Made by a program: the position numbers and the translations under genes. This document shows positions 49,527 through 60,272 of a stretch of 64,000 nt of DNA, in pieces. The number at the start of each line of letters is the position of its first letter. Within the stretch, counting starts at the first letter, position 1. The notes below the pieces were generated by a model, which was not told the origin of the DNA, searched no databases, and was given only the letters and a program-made list of their open reading frames with translations. Origin of the DNA: Streptomyces mangrovisoli (GTDB lineage Bacteria; Actinomycetota; Actinomycetes; Streptomycetales; Streptomycetaceae); contig NZ_LAVA02000014.1 in assembly GCF_000974985.2 (NCBI RefSeq), positions 1-64,000 on the forward strand, read 5' to 3'.

Positions 49527-49633
49527 GCGCTCATCCTAGAAACACCGCCCGTGCTCTCGTCCCCTGCCCGCGACCCGTGCTGTTGTCGTCGCGTGCGCTC
49601 GTCGCGTCGTCCCGTCCCGTCCTGGTCCGCCCG

Positions 49634-51731
<2,098 letters not shown>

Positions 51732-51833
51732 TCGCGCGAGGCCGCCTCGTCCGCCGCCACAGGGGCCGCCGGGACCCGGAGAGCTCCGGGCCCGGGGGCG
51801 CCGGGAAGCTCGGGGAGTTCCGGGGCCCGGCCG

Positions 51834-52223
51834 TCAGCCGCTCACGGCCACCGGCCGGCTCTCCAGGCGCAGGTTCATCTCGCGCTCCTGGTCGCCCGAG
51901 GCCGTGCTCAGGTCGTGGACCGTGAACAGGGAGTCCAGGGTCGTACGGAACCGTTCGATCGCCCAGTAGCCGCCCTGCACGTCGGCCGTGACCGGGCCGG
52001 TGAGCCGCGCCCGGTGGCTGCCCCGGCGCACGTCCGCGACGTCGAACGTACCGAGCCACACCATGGGGCGCACCTCGTGGATCTGCTGTGGCACGTCCTC
52101 CGCGCACCGGTCGGACTCGAAGCACTCGCACAGCGTGTCGAAGACGACCCGGGCGTCCTCCTTCGAGCACCCGCTGATCTCCACCGAGACGGACTCCTCG
52201 TGAGCGTGCCGTTGCCCAGTCAT
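51834..52223 (-). CDS. Hypothetical protein
   Basis: 129 aa, soluble. N-terminal ESVSVEISGCSKEDARVVFDTLCECFESD (cited in parts VSVEISGCSKEDA and FDTLCECF) suggests a ferredoxin-like beta-alpha-beta start; a strand-rich middle (HRARLTGPVTADVQGG, YWAIERFRTTLDSLF) follows. Four Cys are present, not in a known motif. ATG at 52223 with GGAG nine bases upstream. Divergent from the PAS-GAF-SpoIIE gene. Family not recognised. Confidence 0.75.
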   Translation of the reverse strand: MTGQRHAHEESVSVEISGCSKEDARVVFDTLCECFESDRCAEDVPQQIHEVRPMVWLGTFDVADVRRGSHRARLTGPVTADVQGGYWAIERFRTTLDSLFTVHDLSTASGDQEREMNLRLESRPVAVSG

Positions 52224-52462
52224 GATCGCTCCTTCCGTACCGCACCGCGGTGGACACGGGGTACCCGCGAAACAGCACCCCACCCACCCCCTTCAGCAAA
52301 GCACCACCGGCGGGTCGGCGCCCCGCCGGACGCACCCCGGGTGGAGAGGGAAGGTGGAGAAACAGGGCGCCGCCTCGGAGATCTCGGGGTGGGCACGGTA
52401 GAACTGGGGCAGTCGGCATGGGGGACGGCGTGCCGTACGAACGCTCGAAGGCGGTGCGTGCC

Positions 52463-54676
52463 ATGACGTCAGCCGAGACTCCGGCGACCGGGAACGGCGA
52501 GCCGGCGCGGGGGCCGGTGGGACCCAGCGGGCTGCTGGACGAGCTGGGCATGGCCTCGGTGGTGGTCGACACCGCGGGCCGGATCGTGCTCTGGAGCCCG
52601 CAGGCGGAGGAGCTGTTCGGCTACCCGGCCCATGAGGCGCTGGGCGCGTACGCGGCCCGGCTGATGATCCACGAGATCCACCACGACCTGGTCGTGAAGC
52701 TGTTCGCGGACGTCATGGAGACCGGCCAGAGCTGGGCCGGGGCCTTCCCGATCCGGCACCGGGACGGTTCGACGCGGCTGGTCGAGTTCCGCAACATGCG
52801 CCTCCTCGACGACCAGGGCGAGACGTACGCCCTCGGGCTCTGCGCCGACCAGGAGACGGTCCGCCGGCTGGAGCGCGACGTGGCCCTGTCGGCCCGGATC
52901 GTGTCGCAGTCCCCGATCGGTCTCGCCGTGCTGGACACCGGCCTGCGGTACGTGTCGGTCAATCCGGCGCTGGAACGGATCAACGGCATCCCGGCCCGGG
53001 ACCACCTGGGGCGGAAGGTGCGCGAGGTCCTGCCGGGGCTCGACACCCGCGGGCTGAGAGCGGCGGCCCGCGAGGTGCTGCGCACGGGCTTCCCGGCCGT
53101 CGACCTCTCCGCGGTGGGCCGCACCCCGGCCGACCCCGAGGTGGACCACGCCTGGTCGGTGTCGCTGTACCGGCTGGAGGACGCCACGGGGACGGTCCTG
53201 GGCGTGGCCGTCTCGGTCGTGGACGTCACCGAGCAGCACCGGGCGAACGCCGAGGCCGAGGCGGCGCGCCGCCGGCTGGCGCTCATAGCCGACGCCTCCG
53301 CCCGCATCGGCACCACCCTGGAACTGAACCGCACCGCCCGCGAACTGGCGGAGGTGGCCGTGCCCGAACTCGCCGACATCGCATCCGTCGACCTGCTGGA
53401 GGCGGTGGTGAACGGCCGCCGCAGCGTACTGGGCCCGGGCGAACCGGCGGCGGTACGGACGCTGGCGGTCCGGGGGTGGGGAACGGACACGGAGGACTCG
53501 GCGGACGGGGCAGCCGAGACCGGCGCCCGCGGCGCGGCGGGCAGCAAGGAGGACACCACCGACGCGAGGGGCGCCGGGGGCGGGGCGGGGCACACGGACG
53601 GCACCGACGCCTCGGGCACCGCGGGCGGGCCCGGACGCACCGGCGCCCCCGGCCCGGTGGCCCGGTACGCCCCCGAGCACGCGGTCACCGAGTGCGTACG
53701 CACCGGCAGTCCGGTGGTGGTCCGGCGGGTGCGGAAGCGGGACCTGTCCCGTATCGCCCGCTCCCCCGGGGCCGACGGGCCGCCCGCCGACCCCCGGGTG
53801 CACTCCTATCTGGCCGTACCGCTCATCGCGCGCGGCGAGGTGCTGGGCGCGCTGGACCTGCGGCGGACCCGCGACCCCCGGCCGTTCAGCGACGACGACC
53901 TGCTGCTCGCCCGGGAGCTGGCGGCCCGCGCGGCGGTGCAGATCGACAACGCCCGCTGGTACCAGAGCGCCCGCACCACCGCCCTCACCCTCCAGCGCAG
54001 CCTGCTGCCCGGCCGCCCTCCGGAGACCAAGGGCCTGGAGGTCGCCTTCCGCTACCAGCCCGCCGGGGCCACCACCGAGGTGGGCGGCGACTGGTTCGAC
54101 GTGATCCCGCTGGAGGCCGACAAGACCGCGCTGGTGGTGGGCGATGTGATGGGCAGCGGCATCGACGCGGCCGCCGCCATGGGGCGGCTGCGCACCGCGA
54201 CGACCACGCTGGCCGCGCTCGACCTGGAGCCGGACGCGGTCCTGGCGCACCTGGACCGGATCACCTCCGGCCTCGACCAGTCCATCGCCACGTGCGTGTA
54301 CGCCGTCCACGATCCGCATCTGGGCCGGTGCAGGATCGCCAACGCCGGGCATCTGCCGCCGGTCCGCATCCGCCCGGGGCGGCCGCCGGAGCTGCTCGAC
54401 CTGCCCACGGGGGCGCCGCTCGGCGTGGGCGGGGTCGCCTTCTCCACCACCACCGTGGACGTCGTCCCCGGCGACCGGCTGGTCTTCTACACCGACGGGC
54501 TGGTGGAGACGCGCCGGGACCCGCTGGACGAGCGCCTGGACCGGCTGCTGTCGCTGCTCGAAGGGCCCGCCCGAGGGCTCGAGGAGATCTGCGACCTGCT
54601 GCTGCGCACGCTGCACGAACCGGACAACCACGACGATGTCGCCCTGCTGATCGCGCAGGTTCAGCAACTGCCCTGA
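52463..54676 (+). CDS. PAS-PAS-GAF-SpoIIE phosphatase
   Basis: 737 aa soluble signalling phosphatase. PAS1 about 25-135 (VVVDTAGRIVLWSPQAEELFGY), PAS2 about 145-270, GAF about 280-500 containing a 60-residue Gly/Thr/Ala insertion, and PP2C-like SpoIIE domain about 515-735 (VGGDWFDVIPLEADKT, GDVMGSGIDAAAAMG, FYTDGLVETR, DDVALLIAQV). No HATPase tail, unlike the 27703 protein. Likely dephosphorylates an anti-anti-sigma factor. The start is uncertain: ATG 52463 (chosen) or ATG 52418, neither with a good ribosome site. Confidence 0.9.
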   Translation: MTSAETPATGNGEPARGPVGPSGLLDELGMASVVVDTAGRIVLWSPQAEELFGYPAHEALGAYAARLMIHEIHHDLVVKLFADVMETGQSWAGAFPIRHRDGSTRLVEFRNMRLLDDQGETYALGLCADQETVRRLERDVALSARIVSQSPIGLAVLDTGLRYVSVNPALERINGIPARDHLGRKVREVLPGLDTRGLRAAAREVLRTGFPAVDLSAVGRTPADPEVDHAWSVSLYRLEDATGTVLGVAVSVVDVTEQHRANAEAEAARRRLALIADASARIGTTLELNRTARELAEVAVPELADIASVDLLEAVVNGRRSVLGPGEPAAVRTLAVRGWGTDTEDSADGAAETGARGAAGSKEDTTDARGAGGGAGHTDGTDASGTAGGPGRTGAPGPVARYAPEHAVTECVRTGSPVVVRRVRKRDLSRIARSPGADGPPADPRVHSYLAVPLIARGEVLGALDLRRTRDPRPFSDDDLLLARELAARAAVQIDNARWYQSARTTALTLQRSLLPGRPPETKGLEVAFRYQPAGATTEVGGDWFDVIPLEADKTALVVGDVMGSGIDAAAAMGRLRTATTTLAALDLEPDAVLAHLDRITSGLDQSIATCVYAVHDPHLGRCRIANAGHLPPVRIRPGRPPELLDLPTGAPLGVGGVAFSTTTVDVVPGDRLVFYTDGLVETRRDPLDERLDRLLSLLEGPARGLEEICDLLLRTLHEPDNHDDVALLIAQVQQLP

Positions 54677-54785
54677 TCACGCCGATTCACAGGTCTTCGT
54701 TACCTGGCCCTTATCGCCGCCGTCCGACAATCGCAGCAAGGCGTGCCTCGGGGATCCCGCACGTCGCCGGCGAGGGGAGCGACCC

Positions 54786-55694
54786 GTGACGCACGACCCG
54801 GACCAGCACCGACCGGACCGCGACAGCGATCCGGAACCCCGGCATCAGGAACCCCGGCATCCGGACGCCGGACGCCCGCCGGAGCAGGGCTCCGCGGGCG
54901 CGGCGGACCGCGAACCGTCGCCCTGGATGCCGGACGGCGCACCCCCGCCTCCCCCTGTGCCCCCGCATCCGCCGCAGGCCGAGTGGGAGGTGCTCGCCGC
55001 GCCGGGCGCGGACCGGGAGCCCCTCGGTGCCGCGCTGCGCAGCCGCTGGGAGCGGCAGTCCGGCCGGGCGCGGGCCCTGACGGTGGCGGCCGCCGTGGTC
55101 GCGCTGGCCGCGGGCGGCACCGTGGCCTACGCCGCCACCTCCGCGAAGTCGGGCGCCGACGGCGTGCCCGCCGCGGCCGCCTCGCCCTCCGGGTCCCCGT
55201 CACAGGGCGGACCGGGCCGCGACGGCCACGGGCCCGGTTCCTGGTTCGGGTTCGGAGCCGTCGGGGACGGTGTGCACGGCGAGGCCACCGTCAAGGACCA
55301 GAGCACCGGCAAGTACGTCGTACGGATCTGGCAGCGCGGCACCGTGCAGCAGATCAGCGGCGACCAGGTCACGGTGAAGAGCGACGACGGCGCCCAGTGG
55401 ACGTGGACGGTCGGCTCCGGCGTCTCCGTGCGCAAGAACGACTCGTCCTCGTCCGGGGCGAGCGCGCTCGCGAAGGGCGACACCGTCCTGCTCGTCGGCA
55501 CCCGCAGCGGCGACACGCGGACGGCGACGACCGCGGTGGAGGGCGACTTCACCGGCAACCGGCCGGGCGGCGGCAGCAGCAGCGGGCCCGGCGACGGACA
55601 GCGCCCGTTCGGCGGCGGCCACGGACCGTGGGACCGCGGGGACCGGTCGCAGCAGCCCTCGCCGAGCCCGTCGGAGAGCGGCGAGGGCACCTGA
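54786..55694 (+). CDS. Single-span membrane protein with DUF5666-like exported domain
   Basis: 302 aa. Cytoplasmic N-terminus rich in Pro, Asp and His (repeats EPRHQEPRHPDAG), one membrane segment about 98-118 (LTVAAAVVALAAGGTVAYAA), then an extracytoplasmic beta domain (RIWQRGTVQQISGDQVTVKS, VLLVGTRSGDTRTATT) resembling DUF5666, and a disordered Gly/Ser/Pro tail. GTG at 54786 with GAGGGGAG. Function unknown. Confidence 0.75.
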   Translation: MTHDPDQHRPDRDSDPEPRHQEPRHPDAGRPPEQGSAGAADREPSPWMPDGAPPPPPVPPHPPQAEWEVLAAPGADREPLGAALRSRWERQSGRARALTVAAAVVALAAGGTVAYAATSAKSGADGVPAAAASPSGSPSQGGPGRDGHGPGSWFGFGAVGDGVHGEATVKDQSTGKYVVRIWQRGTVQQISGDQVTVKSDDGAQWTWTVGSGVSVRKNDSSSSGASALAKGDTVLLVGTRSGDTRTATTAVEGDFTGNRPGGGSSSGPGDGQRPFGGGHGPWDRGDRSQQPSPSPSESGEGT

Positions 55695-55738
55695 CACCGG
55701 ACCGGCTCTCCCCTGCCCGCGCCGACCGTGCCCCGCAA

Positions 55739-55768
55739 GGGGCGCGGGAAACTGCGCGACCGACCCCC
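55739..55768. repeat. Dispersed Streptomyces palindromic repeat, single copy
   Basis: GGGGCGCGGGAAACTGCGCG form, between the DUF5666-like gene and the convergent methyltransferase. Confidence 0.75.
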
Positions 55769-55890
55769 ACGCCGCCGCGGACCGAACACGACCGAACCGA
55801 CGGAGTGCCCCGCACACCTTGGGGACCGGGGCTCCGGGGAGCGTCGGCCGGGGCACCGGCCCCGGTCCTCCTCCCGGCCCCGGTCCCGGG

Positions 55891-56676
55891 TCAGCCCCTG
55901 GCGCCGATCACCACGTGGGCGTACCACTCCTCGGACACCGCGAGCCGGGTCGCCAGCCCGGCCCGGGTGAAGACGTCGACGGCCCGCGGCGCCTGCCGCT
56001 CGCTCGTCTCGATCAGCAGCAGGCCGCCCGGCGCGAGCCAGCCGGGGGCCGCGTCCGCGACCCGGCGCAGCACGTCCAGGCCGTCGGTGCCGCCGTCGAG
56101 GGCGACCAGCGGTTCGTGGTCGCGCGCCTCCGCGGGCAGCAGGGGAACCTCGCCGGTGGGGACGTACGGCACGTTCGCGGCGAGGACGTCGATGCGGCCG
56201 CGCAGCCGCTCGGGCAGCGCGGCGTAGAGGTCGCCCTCGTACACCCGGCCGCCGGCGGCGGCGACGTTGCGGGCGGCGCAGCGTACGGCGGCCGGGTCGA
56301 TGTCGGCGCAGTGCAGTTCGACCGGGCCGAGCGAGGCGGCCAGCGCGGCGCCGACCGCGCCGGAGCCGCAGCACAGGTCGACGACCACGGACGCACCGGG
56401 CGCGCCCGCGAGCGCCTGCTCGACGAGGAACTCGGTACGGCGGCGCGGGACGAAGACGCCGGGCGCGACGGTCACCCGCAGCCCGTGGAACTCGGCCCAG
56501 CCGAGGACGAGTTCGAGGGGTTCGCCGGCGACGCGCCGGGTAACCAGGGCGGCGAGTTCACGCGGGTCGCGGGCGGCCGCGACGAGCAACTCCGCCTCGT
56601 CCTCGGCGAAGACGCAGCCGGCGGCGCGCAGCGCGGTGACGACGTCGGCGGGCGGAAGGGAGGGCAGGGAGGTCAT
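55891..56676 (-). CDS. Putative protein-(glutamine-N5) methyltransferase, PrmC-like
   Basis: 261 aa. N-terminal helical domain (RRVAGEPLELVLGWAEF; PrmC has a similar GxPxxYIxG element) and SAM domain VVDLCCGSGAVGAAL. The signature NPPY of N5-glutamine methyltransferases reads NVPY (LAANVPYVPTGE), which also occurs in a distinct actinobacterial subfamily as I recall. ATG at 56676. A lone gene upstream of a MarR regulator. Release-factor methylation is less likely than in true PrmC; substrate uncertain. Confidence 0.85.
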   Translation of the reverse strand: MTSLPSLPPADVVTALRAAGCVFAEDEAELLVAAARDPRELAALVTRRVAGEPLELVLGWAEFHGLRVTVAPGVFVPRRRTEFLVEQALAGAPGASVVVDLCCGSGAVGAALAASLGPVELHCADIDPAAVRCAARNVAAAGGRVYEGDLYAALPERLRGRIDVLAANVPYVPTGEVPLLPAEARDHEPLVALDGGTDGLDVLRRVADAAPGWLAPGGLLLIETSERQAPRAVDVFTRAGLATRLAVSEEWYAHVVIGARG

Positions 56677-56868
56677 GGAGGCCGAGAGCCTTTCGAAGGG
56701 CGAAGGGCGCTCGCGCGGCCGGGCTACGGCCGGTGGTCCGCGCGGACTCGAGGGGAGAGCACCCGTACTGACACAGCGGTAATGGGTCTCACCTCCTCGG
56801 CCGGACCGGGCCGGGGTCGATCCCGCGGCCGGAGGTCAACATACCCCAGCGGCCGTACGGCCCGGCAA

Positions 56869-56883
56869 GTTGTATTCTGCAAC
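56869..56883. promoter_or_regulatory. Possible MarR operator
   Basis: GTTGTATTCTGCAAC has GTTG/CAAC arms around an AT-rich centre, 31 bp upstream of the marR start; it shares the TGCAAC word with the fadH palindrome. Confidence 0.45.
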
Positions 56884-56913
56884 CGGATTCACGGCCGAGC
56901 GGAAGGGGTGCCC

Positions 56914-57330
56914 GTGACGGCGGCGGAGACGGCGATCGAGACCATCCAGCGCGAGATGACGGTCTTCGCGCGGCGGGCCCGCGCGTCGGCGGGGCGGATG
57001 CATCCGGAGCTGTCGCTGGTGTCGTACACGCTGCTCGGGCATCTGGAGGAGCGGGGCGGCTGCCGGGCGACGGACCTGGCCGCGCACTACGCCCTCGACA
57101 AGTCGACGGTCAGCCGGCAGGTCGCCGCGCTGGAGCGGGCGGGGCTGGTCGCGCGGCGGGTGGACCCGGACGACCACCGCGTCCAGGTGCTGGACCTCAC
57201 GGAGGCCGGCCGGGAGATCCTCTCCCAGGTCCACGACAGCCGCCGGGCGGCGTTCCGGGAACGCCTGTCCGGCTGGCCGCCGGAGGACCTGACCCGCTTC
57301 GCGACCTACCTGACCCGCTACAACGCGTGA
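56914..57330 (+). CDS. MarR-family transcriptional regulator
   Basis: 138 aa winged helix: LSLVSYTLLGHLEERGGCRA, DLAAHYALDKSTVSRQVAALERAG (part LDKSTVSRQVAALE) and the wing DPDDHRVQVLDLTEAGRE. GTG at 56914 with GGAAGGGG. Divergent from the PrmC-like gene, with an inverted repeat over its promoter. Ligand unknown. Confidence 0.93.
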   Translation: MTAAETAIETIQREMTVFARRARASAGRMHPELSLVSYTLLGHLEERGGCRATDLAAHYALDKSTVSRQVAALERAGLVARRVDPDDHRVQVLDLTEAGREILSQVHDSRRAAFRERLSGWPPEDLTRFATYLTRYNA

Positions 57331-57375
57331 ACGCCTCCGGCTGCGGTCTGAAGCGACGCCCCGGCGGCACGGACT

Positions 57376-57626
57376 CGCGCAGTTCCCCGCGGCCCGGTGG
57401 CACTGATGCGCGCAGTTCCCCGCGCCCCTGACAGGGCGCCTCCGGCCGTCGCTTGAAAGCCGCGCCCCGGTGGCACTGATGCGCGCAGTTCCCCGCGCCC
57501 CTGGCGGGGCGCCACCCAGCTCACCTCAGGGGCGCGGGGAACTGCGCGACCAGCCCCGGCCGGCGGTCGCCGGACGACGACCGGCCGGAGGCGCCTCCAG
57601 GGGCGCGGGGAACTGCGCGATCAGCC
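57376..57626. repeat. Cluster of five dispersed Streptomyces palindromic repeats
   Basis: CGCGCAGTTCCCCGCG at 57376, 57409 and 57482; the inverse GGGGCGCGGGGAACTGCGCG at 57529 and 57600. Copies around 57396-57428 and 57469-57501 share a longer block starting ggtggcactgatg. They fill the gap between marR and the convergent GNAT gene. Confidence 0.9.
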
Positions 57627-57648
57627 CCCCGCCGGGGCGAGGGCTCGC

Positions 57649-58407
57649 TCAGGGCCCAGCCACCCCGCCCCGCCCGGCAAGGGCCCCCGCTCCGGCCACC
57701 CCACCCGCCCCGCCCGGAGGGCGCACCGAGTTGAACGCCGTCCGGCGACGCAGCCGGAACCCCAGCGACTCGTACAGCCGGATCGCACCCGCGTTGGCCG
57801 CCCCCGTGTGCAGGAACGGCGTCTCCCCCCGCGCCCGGACGCCATGCGCGACCGCGCGGATCAGCCGCGTGGCGAGCCCCTCGCCGCGGTACGCCGGGTC
57901 CGTGCAGACCGCGCTGATCTCCGTCCACCCCGGCGGATGCAGCCGCTCCCCCGCCATGGCGATCAGCGCACCGTCCCGCCGCAGCCCCAGATACGTGCCG
58001 AGCTCGACGGTCCGCGGCAGGAACGGCCCCGGCCGGGTCCGCTCGACCAGGTCGAGCATCTCGGGCACGTCGGCCGGCCCGAGCACGACCGCCTCCGGGT
58101 CCGGCACGGCCTCCATCCCCTCGTCGACGAGCTGCACGCCCTCCACCGAGAAGACGAACTCCCAGCCGTCGGGCAGCGGACCCCGGTAGCCGAGCAGCGG
58201 GACCTCCCCGCCCGGACCGGCGAGCGCCGCGAGGTCGGCCCAGTCGTCCGGACCGGGGTCGTCGGGCAGCGCCAGCCACGGCGTCACCTCGACCGGATAC
58301 CGCACCAGCCGGCCGTGCCACTCGGCGAAGTGCGCGTGCGGGCCGGTCAGCGCCGCCAGCGCGGGACGGTCCAGAACGTGCGGGGCCTCCACGCGGCTCT
58401 CGCTCAT
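57649..58407 (-). CDS. GNAT-family N-acetyltransferase
   Basis: 252 aa. The C-terminal GNAT domain about 115-215 has EISAVCTDPAYRGEGLATRLI (acetyl-CoA loop Q/RxxGxG/A as YRGEGLATRL) and FLHTGAANAGAIRLYESLGF. The N-terminal half is family-specific. Ends in a Gly/Ala tail. ATG at 58407 overlaps the stop of the oxidoreductase gene by four bases. Acceptor unknown. Confidence 0.9.
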   Translation of the reverse strand: MSESRVEAPHVLDRPALAALTGPHAHFAEWHGRLVRYPVEVTPWLALPDDPGPDDWADLAALAGPGGEVPLLGYRGPLPDGWEFVFSVEGVQLVDEGMEAVPDPEAVVLGPADVPEMLDLVERTRPGPFLPRTVELGTYLGLRRDGALIAMAGERLHPPGWTEISAVCTDPAYRGEGLATRLIRAVAHGVRARGETPFLHTGAANAGAIRLYESLGFRLRRRTAFNSVRPPGGAGGVAGAGALAGRGGVAGP

Positions 58408-59318
58408 GCGGCGACCTCGATCACGACCTTGCCGCGGGCGTGCCCGGCCTCGACCGTGCGCAGCGCCTCGCCCGCCCGCTCCAGCGGGAGGACCGTGGTC
58501 ACCAGCGGGTCCAGCTCGCCCTTCACGACGAGCCGCGCCACCTCGTCGAGCACCTCGGCGGTGCGGGCCCGGGCGACCCGCGCACCGCCCAGCGCCGCCG
58601 CGTCCGCGGGCGACGCCCCGGCCGTGATCAGCTTCGAGCGGTCGGCGAGCAGGGCCGCCGCCTCGGCCAGCACCTCGCCGCCGACGAGGTCGTACACCCC
58701 GTCGACGGGACCCGGCACCCGCTCGGCCCAGCCCGGCCCGGACGCCACGTGCTCGGCCCCGAGCGATACGACGAGCTCCTGCTTCGCCTCGCTCGCGACG
58801 CCCACCACCCGCAGCCCGAGAGCGCGCGCGATCTGCACGGCCGCGACGCCGACCCCGCCGCCCGCGCCGGTGATCAGCAGGGTCGCGCCGGCGGGCAGGT
58901 CGAGCTGCCGTACGCCGTCGTAGGCGGTGGCCGCCGCCACCGGCAGGGTGGCCGCGGCCGCGAAGGACAGCCCGGCGGGCTTGTGCGCGGTCACGGGCGC
59001 CGACAGCAGCGCGTACTCCGCGAACGCCCCGGCCGCCGTGTTGCCGAAGACCTCGTCACCGGCCGCGAAACCGGTCACGTCGGGCCCCGCCGCCACCACG
59101 ACACCGGCGGCCTCGCTGCCGAGGACCTGCGGGAACCGCGGCTCCCCGGTGTCCCCGGGGCGCCGGAAACCGGTGCGCAGCTTCCAGTCGACGGGGTTCA
59201 CACCCGCCGCGCGCACGGCGACGAGGATCTCCCCGGGCCCGGGGACGGGCCGCTCGATCTCGGTCAGCTCCTCGGTCTCCGGACCGCCGTATCGCGTGAA
59301 GACGTACGCCTTCGGCAT
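58404..59318 (-). CDS. NADPH-dependent quinone-reductase-like MDR oxidoreductase
   Basis: 304 aa zinc-free MDR. VFTRYGGPETEELTEIERP, AAGVNPVDWKLRTG and NADPH-binding LLITGAGGGVGVAAVQIA match the quinone oxidoreductase group; no Zn-binding Cys cluster. ATG at 59318 with AAGGAG upstream. Four-base overlap with the GNAT gene, so one operon. Confidence 0.93.
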   Translation of the reverse strand: MPKAYVFTRYGGPETEELTEIERPVPGPGEILVAVRAAGVNPVDWKLRTGFRRPGDTGEPRFPQVLGSEAAGVVVAAGPDVTGFAAGDEVFGNTAAGAFAEYALLSAPVTAHKPAGLSFAAAATLPVAAATAYDGVRQLDLPAGATLLITGAGGGVGVAAVQIARALGLRVVGVASEAKQELVVSLGAEHVASGPGWAERVPGPVDGVYDLVGGEVLAEAAALLADRSKLITAGASPADAAALGGARVARARTAEVLDEVARLVVKGELDPLVTTVLPLERAGEALRTVEAGHARGKVVIEVAA

Positions 59319-59666
59319 GGTTTCCCACTCTCCTTCGCAGTCGCCGCGGCACCGGAGGCGGGGCCACCGGAACCGGCACGTCAGGTCCAAGGTCACGCGC
59401 CCGGCGGCCTATTCCCGCACGACGGGGAAGTTCATACGGCCTTAATGATCGCGCTCCGGCGCGCCGGGACGGAACGAACGGGCAGGTCGGAGGGGTTCCC
59501 GGCGAGCCGGCTGCCGCCCGCGCCCCGCCCTCGCCCCGCCCCGGACGCCCGTGGCGGGGGCACCGTCCCGGGCGACGTACGGTTGAACCCGTAACGCATC
59601 CCGCCGGCCCGTCCGGCGGACGGACGCGCGCCGCCGGCGCGCGAGCACGGAGGCTCCACCACCCGC
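59319..59666. other. 348-bp divergent intergenic region
   Basis: Between the oxidoreductase and Moco genes. An AT-richer patch (59428-59450, TTCATACGGCCTTAATGATC) may be promoter. GC-rich remainder, no gene or clear operator seen. Confidence 0.5.
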
Positions 59667-60272
59667 ATGAACGTCACCCGAGGCTTCACCGGCCGTCCAC
59701 GCGTCGCGAACGCCGGGCTGCCACCCGGTCAGTACGACGCGGGCGACACCTGGCCCGTGCTGTCCGCCGAGGTCACCCCCGACCTCGCCGCCGCCGACTG
59801 GACCTTCCGGATCGACGGCCTGGTGGACGCGCCGCACACCTGGGACTGGGACGAGGCGCACACGCTGCCCGCCGCCGGCTACCAGGGCGACATCCACTGC
59901 GTGACCTCCTGGTCCAAGTTCGGGGTGCGGTTCGCCGGGGTGTCCCTGGACTCCTTCCTCGACCTGGTGCGGCCGCATACGGCGGCGACCCATGTCGTGG
60001 CGTACTCCCACACCGGCTACACGGCGAACCTGCCGCTGGCGGACGTCACCGGCGGACGCGCCTGGATCGCCTGGGAGTACGACGGCCGGCCGCTCGATCC
60101 CGAGCACGGCGGCCCGGCGCGGCTGCTGGTGCCGCACCTGTACTTCTGGAAGAGCGTCAAGTGGGTCGCCGGGCTCCGGCTCCTCGACCACGACGAGCCC
60201 GGTTTCTGGGAGGGCAACGGCTACCACGAGCGCGGCAACCCCTGGCAGGAGCAGAGGTACGCCGGTGACTGA
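59667..60272 (+). CDS. Sulfite-oxidase-fold molybdopterin-binding protein
   Basis: 201 aa, single oxidoreductase molybdopterin domain, no signal peptide. The Mo ligand Cys is in GDIHCVTSWSKFG; VAYSHTGYTANLPLAD and LYFWKSVKWVAGL are family segments. ATG at 59667. It overlaps the next gene by eight bases; a cytosolic Mo reductase with a flavin partner is implied. Substrate unknown (sulfoxide or nitrogen oxide possible). Confidence 0.9.
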   Translation: MNVTRGFTGRPRVANAGLPPGQYDAGDTWPVLSAEVTPDLAAADWTFRIDGLVDAPHTWDWDEAHTLPAAGYQGDIHCVTSWSKFGVRFAGVSLDSFLDLVRPHTAATHVVAYSHTGYTANLPLADVTGGRAWIAWEYDGRPLDPEHGGPARLLVPHLYFWKSVKWVAGLRLLDHDEPGFWEGNGYHERGNPWQEQRYAGD

